This document shows positions 1 through 5,032 of a DNA stretch of 5,032 nucleotides, in pieces. The position numbers and the translations under genes were made by a program. The notes beneath the pieces are model-generated. The model was not told the DNA's origin and made no database searches. It saw nothing but the letters and a program-made list of their open reading frames with translations. The DNA is from Muribaculaceae bacterium (GTDB lineage: Bacteria > Pseudomonadota > Alphaproteobacteria > Rs-D84), in the NCBI GenBank assembly GCA_023665245.1, contig JAMPEH010000197.1, forward strand, positions 1 to 5,032, written 5' to 3'. The stretch's first letter is position 1, and each line of letters begins with the position of its first letter.

Positions 1-15
1 TACAATCTGCCATGA
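1..15 (+). CDS. 3' end of upstream gene, probably JetA (kleisin subunit), partial
   Basis: Reading from base 1, the frame gives Tyr-Asn-Leu-Pro and then TGA at 13-15. That stop overlaps the ATG of the next gene as ATGA, the same junction seen between the third and fourth genes of the operon. Four codons cannot identify a protein. The suggestion that this is jetA comes only from context: in Wadjet operons the kleisin-like JetA (MksF) gene normally comes directly before jetB. The frame could also be open by chance, since any short edge fragment can be. Confidence 0.45.
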   Translation, partial: YNLP

Positions 16-557
16 AATACGAACAGCAAGTTTTTGACCGACTGAGCAAAGGGGGATTCATCTCCTCCGACAGTGTGGACGAGGCCACCCGCCGCATCTT
101 CCTCGACTTAGATGACTGCCGCAATGAATATGCCGATTATTTCTCACGCATAGGGTTTATCCTTGAGGAAGGCAACCAATACTACTATTTCTCCAGAAAG
201 GAATCCAAAAGCGCGATGGCGGAGAAGCTGAAGAAATTCGGCCACTGGGTGGATGTGCTTGATTTCCTCAAGGCATGGGAGCCATCTTTCGGACCCGGGT
301 TCACCTTCATGACAGCCGACCTGATTGTGAAGATCGATTCCGACATTGAGTTGCGCGACAAGGCAGCCACGCTCTACGACAACAAGGCACGCCATGATGA
401 AATAGCAGAGCGACTTGTGGAGGAACTGCAGAAACAAGGCTTCATCGAGATCATCGATGACGTGGCAAGACGTTATAAAGCCTCGGCTGCCTACAGATAT
501 CTCGAAGACATGGTAAACCTCATAGCATTTGACGACAACGATGAGATCACTGACTAA
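12..557 (+). CDS. jetB: Wadjet protein JetB (MksE/MukE-like winged-helix subunit)
   Basis: This 181-residue protein is the likely KITE (MksE/MukE-type) subunit of a Wadjet SMC complex. Known family members form dimers of tandem winged-helix domains that bind the kleisin near the SMC heads. In the sequence, one winged-helix-like unit ends with the hairpin GFILEEGNQYYYF (48-60). A second runs from about residue 75, through a charged helix at about 120-142, to the hairpin GFIEIIDDVARRY (143-155). It is followed by a helix YRYLEDMVNLI (161-171), reminiscent of the end of MukE/MksE proteins, and a short acidic tail. No signal peptide or membrane segment is present, so it is cytoplasmic. The length fits JetB (about 180-250 residues). 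ATG at 12 is the first Met in the window and overlaps an upstream stop (ATGA); the frame stays open to base 3, so an earlier start cannot be excluded. Its 3' end overlaps jetC by 17 bases. Sequence similarity alone is weak; the assignment leans on the SMC gene next to it. Confidence 0.77.
   Translation: MKYEQQVFDRLSKGGFISSDSVDEATRRIFLDLDDCRNEYADYFSRIGFILEEGNQYYYFSRKESKSAMAEKLKKFGHWVDVLDFLKAWEPSFGPGFTFMTADLIVKIDSDIELRDKAATLYDNKARHDEIAERLVEELQKQGFIEIIDDVARRYKASAAYRYLEDMVNLIAFDDNDEITD
541..557 (+). other. 17-base jetB/jetC overlap
   Basis: The jetC ATG at 541 lies inside the last codons of jetB, whose TAA is at 555-557. No purine-rich ribosome-binding site stands at a normal distance upstream, so re-initiation by ribosomes finishing jetB is the likely way jetC is translated. 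An alternative TTG start in the same frame at 529 would lengthen the overlap to 29 bases. Confidence 0.7.
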
Positions 558-3500
558 AATAGCATTTATCAACAGTGCCCATATCCGCTATGGGGAAGTG
601 TCACTGGACGGGAATGTACATTTCACGGGCACCCAGGGAGTGGGGAAGACCACCCTGCTGCGTGCTCTCCTTTTCTTCTACAACGCAAGGAAGGACAAAC
701 TGGGAATTCGCAACCAAGGTCAGCGATCATTCGACGACTACTATGTGCCGACACCATCCTCTTACATTGTCTATGAGGTGTCGCGGGGAGAGGAGCAACC
801 TCCATTCAGCGTGATTCTTTTCCGGCATCACAACAAGGCCGCATTCCGCTTTGTGGATGCTGCCTATGACAGGAGCTGGCTGATTGATGAGCATGGAGTC
901 GTGGCCACCGACCCTGTGACCGTCAGGCAGCGCATCCAAGTCCAGGGCATAGACCTCAGCGGAATAATCGACCGCTACAACCAATACCTTGATATCCTTT
1001 ACGGCAACCGCAGCGCGAGGACGCAGAAAGACCTGCTGAAATATTACCTGCTCAAGAGCCAGCAGTATCAGAATATTCCGCGCATAATCCAGAACGTTTT
1101 TCTCAACGAACGAGTGGATGCCGGATTTATCAAAAACACCATCATCAGCAGCATCACAGGCGATGAAGAAGAGACCGCAGTTGACCTTAACTTCTTTCGT
1201 AGCAAACTTATAAACTTCAGTGATGAACTGAAGGATATCTCGCTGTGGACGCATAAAAACAAACAGGGGATTTCGGAGACACGCCGCGACGCTGACAAAA
1301 TAATCGAAATCGCCCACAGGATTTCAGCCGGGGAATTCTCGATGCGGGAAATGTCTGGCATGCTCATCTACTCAAGAAACAAAGCAGAACGCGACATTCC
1401 GGTTCTGACAAGCAAGATACAGAAGAAGGAATTGGCGATAGATGATCTTACGCAAAAATTAAAATCCATAGAGTCGGATTTTGCTGAAGCTCACGAGAAA
1501 CTTAGCAATGAAATCGCAATACTTGAGAGCAAACTCAAAGAGGCTGCCAAACGCAAGAAACATTATCAAGAAATTGGCATTTCCGAAATGATGGCCCGGG
1601 TGGAGTCGCTGCCATCGATGCATCTTGCACTGCAGCAAAAGCAATATCTTCTCACGCAATTGACTGCCGAATATCAATCAATTGCACATAGGTTTAAATC
1701 TCTGCGAGACCGGCTGGAACTTGACTTTCAGCAATACAGGCAAACGAAGACAGAAGAAATCATCAAGACAAAACAAGAAATATCTGACCGGAAACTGGCA
1801 AGAAGCGAGCATCAAAACAAACTTGAGAGTGAAATCAATGCCAAGTTCAGAACACTGAAGGAAGAGATCGAGTCAAAGTCGGAAGACTGCCGCGAGCAAC
1901 GGCATGAGCAAGAATTATTGCGTCTTGAGGCTTCAAAATCTTCTCCTCTGGGCGCTGAATTGGAGACCTGCAGAAACAACATAGCCAAATTAGAAAAAGA
2001 GGAGAATTCTCTGACAGAGGAAAAACTGCGGAAAGAATACAAGCTGGAATCAACAAGGAACCAGCTGGAGATGGAGTGTCAGCGCATAGAAAATGAATAT
2101 GCCACCCAAATCTTAGCTTTGGAAAACCGAATCAGCGGATTGACAGAGAAATTAAAGGCAGAACGGTTTCTGCTTGAAAAATCTCAGGGCTCCTTCTGCG
2201 AATGGCTCGACCGCAATGTAGAGGGTTGGGCATCTTTCATTGGCAAGATTGCAGATGAAAAGCATGTACTCTACAACCAGAATCTAAATCCAGAACTTGT
2301 GGCCGACAACAGGGATACCTTGTTTGGAGTCAGAATAGACCTTGATGAGATAGAAAAGGAAGTCAGAACCCCCGCTATGATAGAGGATGACATCAAAGCA
2401 ATTGATGACGAAATCAATACACTTGCCAATGAAATCAACCGGCTGAGGGATGAAAGGGATGAACGTATCTCGGAAGCCGGAAAGAAAAAATCAGCAACTT
2501 GCAAGTCGATTCAAGCTGACATTGATGCCACTGCACAAAAGATACAAATCTGCCGCCAACAGTGCAGGAAAGAGAGTCTGCGCCAGGAGGAAATCGCAAA
2601 TGACGAAAAGGCAAAGCTGAAAGAAATAGATGCCGTGTATGAGACAAGGATTCAGCAGATTACTCTGGCAATAGAGACCCATACCGAGGAACTCAGAAAA
2701 ATCGACGAACGCTGCAAACGTGAACTGAACGTCATCTCAAAAGCAACCAAAACCGAAGCAAAAAAGGATCGGGACCTACTTGACCTTCAAGTGAAATCGG
2801 CGGAAAACGATATCAGGAATTTCAAAAACGAAACCGACATAAAAATCCGGCAACTTGATGAAGATGAACGGGCCGAGCTCTCAAATGCCGGCGCCGACAC
2901 CAGAATGATGGAGCAGATCCGCAAGGAAATCGCCGAAACTGGGAACCAGATACGCACTGTAGAAGAGGAAAGGGAACAAGTGGCTGTCTATAAAAATGAC
3001 TGCAAGGCATTGCTCGACCTCGTGCCGCAATATCATACCGAGAAAAAGAAACTGGAAGACAAGGATGCCTCACTCCGGCAGACATACGAAAGGCGGAAAG
3101 AAAAATACGATTCGAAACGCAAGGATGAATCCGCCGCATTGTCTATGCTTAAGGCTGCACTGGAGAAATCATCCGAATCCATAAGGAGAGCCGATGACTT
3201 CATGGCATCTGACTCTTGCCCTCCCGAATTGAAGGATTGCCAGCAGATTCCGACAGACCTCGACTGCATCAATCTTGTGGATTCCATAAAGGAACTGACC
3301 GGGGAAATATACCGCAACATCGACACGCTCAAATCTTCGGTCAATGATTTCCGACGACGGTTTTCGCAATGCAACACATTCAAATTCCCAACAGAATTCG
3401 AGACCACCGCCCACTACCGGAATTATGCCGACAAGCTTGAGGAATTTGTGGCGAACAACATGATAAAGGAGTTCCAGCAGGTCACAAGCAATATCTACCG

Positions 3501-4227
3501 GGACATACTGTCGCGTGCGGCATCGGATTTCAACATATTGCTTGGCAGGGAATCGGAGATACAACGCATAGTCAGGGATATAAACTATGATTTCTCACGC
3601 AAGACATTCGCCGGGGTGATCCGCAGCATAGAGCTTCGTCTCGAACGGAGCAATATGCCCATCATCGTGCAGCTGCAGAATATCACTGATTTCTGGAATG
3701 AACATCAGTATGACATCGGCGAGCTCAATCTTTTCTCGGGAGAAGAACACGAAGACACCGCCCGCGAATCGATAAAATACCTGAAGTCGCTGACCGAAGC
3801 ACTGACGCGAACACCTGAAATCAGCAAACTGCCTCTCGAACAGACTTTCTCCTTAAAATTCAAGATTGACGAAAACGACAACTCGACAGGCTGGACCGAA
3901 AACATAAAGGCTGTCGGGTCGGAAGGCACCGACACTCTTGTGAAGGCCATCATGAACATACTTCTGATCAGCGTCTTCAAAAAGCGTGCCGGACAGGCCG
4001 GAGACTTCCGTCTGCACTGCATGATGGATGAGATAGGGCGTCTGGCAGATGAAAACATCCAGGGGATTCTGAACTTCGCCAACGAACGCGACATCTACAT
4101 CGTCAATTCCTCGCCTAAATCACACCGGCCTCTTTCATACCGGCGGCTTTATCTGCTTTCCAAAGATAAGGAAGCCAACACGATAGTGCAACCAATCCTT
4201 TCCACCCGCGAAGCCCGACTGCAATGA
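541..4227 (+). CDS. jetC: Wadjet protein JetC (MukB/MksB-like SMC ATPase)
   Basis: This is a 1,228-residue SMC-like ATPase, expected to be the DNA-extruding motor of the Jet complex. The N-terminal head has Walker A GTQGVGKT (30-37, Lys36) and then RSFDDYY (62-68) before a strand, a pattern I associate with MksB/JetC-type ATPases. A charged Lys/Glu-rich coiled coil runs from about 285 to 545. A non-coiled block with aromatic and proline residues sits at about 548-605, the middle of the protein. A second coiled coil runs from about 610 to 890. The C-terminal head carries GSEGTD (1126-1131) in the signature position and a Walker B, LHCMMDE (Asp1163, Glu1164), followed by VNSSPKSH in an H-loop-like position. 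There is no CxxC zinc hook at the apex, which argues against Rad50/SbcC. Both heads and all catalytic motifs are present, so the gene looks intact. A TTG at 529 would add four residues. ATG at 541 is preferred because it lies just before the first strand of the head. No clear Shine-Dalgarno is seen, so translation is probably coupled to jetB. Confidence 0.88.
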   Translation: MRSLTKIAFINSAHIRYGEVSLDGNVHFTGTQGVGKTTLLRALLFFYNARKDKLGIRNQGQRSFDDYYVPTPSSYIVYEVSRGEEQPPFSVILFRHHNKAAFRFVDAAYDRSWLIDEHGVVATDPVTVRQRIQVQGIDLSGIIDRYNQYLDILYGNRSARTQKDLLKYYLLKSQQYQNIPRIIQNVFLNERVDAGFIKNTIISSITGDEEETAVDLNFFRSKLINFSDELKDISLWTHKNKQGISETRRDADKIIEIAHRISAGEFSMREMSGMLIYSRNKAERDIPVLTSKIQKKELAIDDLTQKLKSIESDFAEAHEKLSNEIAILESKLKEAAKRKKHYQEIGISEMMARVESLPSMHLALQQKQYLLTQLTAEYQSIAHRFKSLRDRLELDFQQYRQTKTEEIIKTKQEISDRKLARSEHQNKLESEINAKFRTLKEEIESKSEDCREQRHEQELLRLEASKSSPLGAELETCRNNIAKLEKEENSLTEEKLRKEYKLESTRNQLEMECQRIENEYATQILALENRISGLTEKLKAERFLLEKSQGSFCEWLDRNVEGWASFIGKIADEKHVLYNQNLNPELVADNRDTLFGVRIDLDEIEKEVRTPAMIEDDIKAIDDEINTLANEINRLRDERDERISEAGKKKSATCKSIQADIDATAQKIQICRQQCRKESLRQEEIANDEKAKLKEIDAVYETRIQQITLAIETHTEELRKIDERCKRELNVISKATKTEAKKDRDLLDLQVKSAENDIRNFKNETDIKIRQLDEDERAELSNAGADTRMMEQIRKEIAETGNQIRTVEEEREQVAVYKNDCKALLDLVPQYHTEKKKLEDKDASLRQTYERRKEKYDSKRKDESAALSMLKAALEKSSESIRRADDFMASDSCPPELKDCQQIPTDLDCINLVDSIKELTGEIYRNIDTLKSSVNDFRRRFSQCNTFKFPTEFETTAHYRNYADKLEEFVANNMIKEFQQVTSNIYRDILSRAASDFNILLGRESEIQRIVRDINYDFSRKTFAGVIRSIELRLERSNMPIIVQLQNITDFWNEHQYDIGELNLFSGEEHEDTARESIKYLKSLTEALTRTPEISKLPLEQTFSLKFKIDENDNSTGWTENIKAVGSEGTDTLVKAIMNILLISVFKKRAGQAGDFRLHCMMDEIGRLADENIQGILNFANERDIYIVNSSPKSHRPLSYRRLYLLSKDKEANTIVQPILSTREARLQ
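2182..2355 (+). other. Central hinge-like domain of JetC (protein region)
   Basis: Residues about 548-605 of JetC break the long coiled coil. The Lys/Glu-rich heptad-like pattern gives way to aromatic and hydrophobic residues (FCEWLDRN, GWASFIGKIAD, TLFGVRIDLDEI). The block sits at the exact middle of the 1,228-residue chain, with arms of about 260 and 280 residues on either side, which is where the SMC dimerisation hinge belongs. It is only about 60 residues, shorter than the roughly 150-residue hinge of canonical SMC proteins. MukB/MksB-type proteins have reduced hinges, so this is consistent with the family. The boundaries are estimates by eye. Confidence 0.6.
4224..4227 (+). other. ATGA stop/start overlap, jetC/jetD
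   Basis: The jetC stop (TGA, 4225-4227) and the jetD start (ATG, 4224-4226) share bases. This is a classic translational-coupling junction. It supports both the chosen jetD start and production of the nuclease in step with the SMC motor. The same junction type occurs at 12-15 before jetB. Confidence 0.85.
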
Positions 4228-5032
4228 TACTCACCCTCCGGCTGATAGATAATCTTGAGAAGCTTCTCAGGGGCGAGCCACTCCCCTATTCGGCCATTCC
4301 CAGGTCTATATCGGATTCTCTGGTGAGGGAAGGTCTGCTCACCATAGAATTCCACGGCACAAGACGCCTGCTGCGCGTGCCCAACAAGACTGCCCTTATG
4401 TCGGCACTGCCAAGATTCAACGAAGCATTGACCGATATTGACACAGCCAAAAGAATTTTGACAGGCGATGACAGCCGCGCCGCGCAGGCCGGATTGTCGG
4501 GAAACTCCAAGATACGCTCAAAACGCAGTTGCCCGGGATTCCTTGTCAATTCGTTCTCTTCCCTGCAATGCACGCTTGACGGAATCCCATTTTCAGTCAA
4601 TCCTCCGGAAGGAAGCGCCGTCTATATTGCCAACTGGGAGTCGTTTGTCCCCCCTACGACAGCACTGATTGTCGGAGTTGAGAACATGGAGAATTTCCTG
4701 ATGATACGAAAGCAGCGGGCGCTAATTGAATCATTTATGAAATCGGAAGAGACTGGCATATTATTCGTTGCAAGATACGCACTTTCTTCCGACCTTACTG
4801 AATGGCTGCGCATAATCCCCAACAGATATCTGCATTTCGGGGATTTTGACCTTGCCGGAATAGATATCTTCCTCACTCAGTTTCTTCCTGCAGTCGGCGA
4901 CAGGGGTTCATTTCTGATTCCATCAGACATTGAGTCCCGCATCAGCCTTGGCTCACGGCATCGCTACGACGAGCAATATTCCCGCTATGCCAACCTGACC
5001 ACCACGGATCCTGACCTGACACGCCTCTTAGG
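4224..5032 (+). CDS. jetD: Wadjet protein JetD (Toprim nuclease subunit), 3' partial
   Basis: The frame opens at ATG 4224, sharing ATGA with the jetC stop, and stays open for 269 codons to the window edge. The stop is outside the window. JetD (MksG) is the nuclease of Wadjet: a Toprim domain related to that of topoisomerase VI/Spo11 that cuts the DNA captured by the SMC complex. Two Toprim acidic motifs are visible after hydrophobic strands: LIVGVENMENF with Glu153, and LHFGDFDLAGI with Asp207 and Asp209. These match the ENxxxF and GDxDxxG patterns of JetD proteins. Residues 1 to about 60 look like a winged-helix unit (helices, then LLTIEFHGTRRLLRVP). Residues about 103-145 form a mixed region leading into the Toprim fold. 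The metal-binding Glu lies early for this family, where the Toprim domain usually follows about 200 residues of N-terminal arm. This suggests a compact variant. No membrane or signal segment is seen. The Toprim call is strong; whether the missing C-terminus is intact is unknown. Confidence 0.85.
   Translation, partial: MILTLRLIDNLEKLLRGEPLPYSAIPRSISDSLVREGLLTIEFHGTRRLLRVPNKTALMSALPRFNEALTDIDTAKRILTGDDSRAAQAGLSGNSKIRSKRSCPGFLVNSFSSLQCTLDGIPFSVNPPEGSAVYIANWESFVPPTTALIVGVENMENFLMIRKQRALIESFMKSEETGILFVARYALSSDLTEWLRIIPNRYLHFGDFDLAGIDIFLTQFLPAVGDRGSFLIPSDIESRISLGSRHRYDEQYSRYANLTTTDPDLTRLL

Noticed and set aside
529..540. TTG at 529 as the jetC start
   Set aside because: It would add only Met-Thr-Thr-Thr before the ATG at 541, with no ribosome-binding site in its favour. 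The ATG sits directly before the first strand of the ATPase head.
144..572. 142-codon open frame on the - strand across jetB
   Set aside because: It is antisense to jetB and the jetB/jetC junction. The + strand frame fits operon order and overlaps, while the antisense product shows no family pattern.
727..1317. 196-codon open frame on the - strand inside jetC
   Set aside because: It lies wholly opposite the JetC N-terminal head, whose motifs are clear. Its translation shows no recognisable domain and it has no separate operon context.
1381..3200. Repetitive look of the Lys/Glu-coding stretch as a DNA repeat
   Set aside because: The resemblance comes from coiled-coil composition in the protein. 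I see no long direct or inverted DNA repeat.
3211..3240. Two cysteines flanking a Pro-Pro turn (Cys893 and Cys900 of JetC) as a possible zinc hook
   Set aside because: The spacing is not CxxC and the site lies at the end of the second coiled coil near the head, not at the apex, so a Rad50/SbcC-type hook is not supported.
541..4227. Rad50/SbcC-type repair ATPase
   Set aside because: There is no apical CxxC, no SbcD/Mre11 gene beside it, and the neighbours are a winged-helix subunit and a Toprim protein, which is the Wadjet/Mks arrangement.
4286..4876. Short open frames on both strands over the jetD region (- 4286-4600, + 4468-4668, - 4622-4876)
   Set aside because: The + strand frame from 4224 is open to the window edge and carries both Toprim motifs. 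The shorter frames are shadows of it.

Overview
The window is almost wholly coding on the + strand and reads as the core of a Wadjet (JetABCD, MksFEBG/EptABCD-like) SMC defence operon. It holds the last codons of an upstream gene (probably jetA, the kleisin), a complete jetB (MksE-like winged-helix subunit), a complete jetC (MukB/MksB-like SMC ATPase of 1,228 residues) and the first 269 residues of jetD (Toprim nuclease), which runs off the right edge. The calls rest on motifs read from the translations and on gene order. No database search was possible.

Layout: positions 1-15 are the end of an open frame that stops inside the jetB start (ATGA). Positions 12-557 are jetB. Positions 541-4227 are jetC, overlapping jetB by 17 bases. 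Positions 4224-5032 are jetD, joined to jetC by a second ATGA overlap. No intergenic space exists, so there is no room for an internal promoter or terminator; the promoter should lie upstream of the window. I see no tRNA, rRNA, CRISPR array, insertion sequence or long repeat.

How the genes should work together, from what is known of Wadjet: JetC dimerises through its heads and long coiled coils, JetA (kleisin) bridges the heads, and JetB dimers bind the kleisin. Together they form an ATP-driven loop extruder that senses small circular DNA such as plasmids. JetD is recruited and cuts the DNA through its Toprim domain. The two enzymatic centres can be seen here: the JetC ATPase motifs (Walker A at residues 30-37, a GSEGTD signature-like motif at 1126-1131, Walker B Asp1163-Glu1164) and the JetD Toprim acidic residues (Glu153, Asp207, Asp209).

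Organism: the roughly even base composition, the lack of clear Shine-Dalgarno sequences before the starts, and the general feel of the proteins suggest a Bacteroidota bacterium, perhaps a gut Bacteroidales. This is a weak inference. The most distinctive points are a JetD whose region before the Toprim domain looks shorter than usual, an SMC ATPase with a non-canonical signature motif, and a small folded domain inserted at the middle of the coiled coil in place of a recognisable standard hinge or zinc hook.
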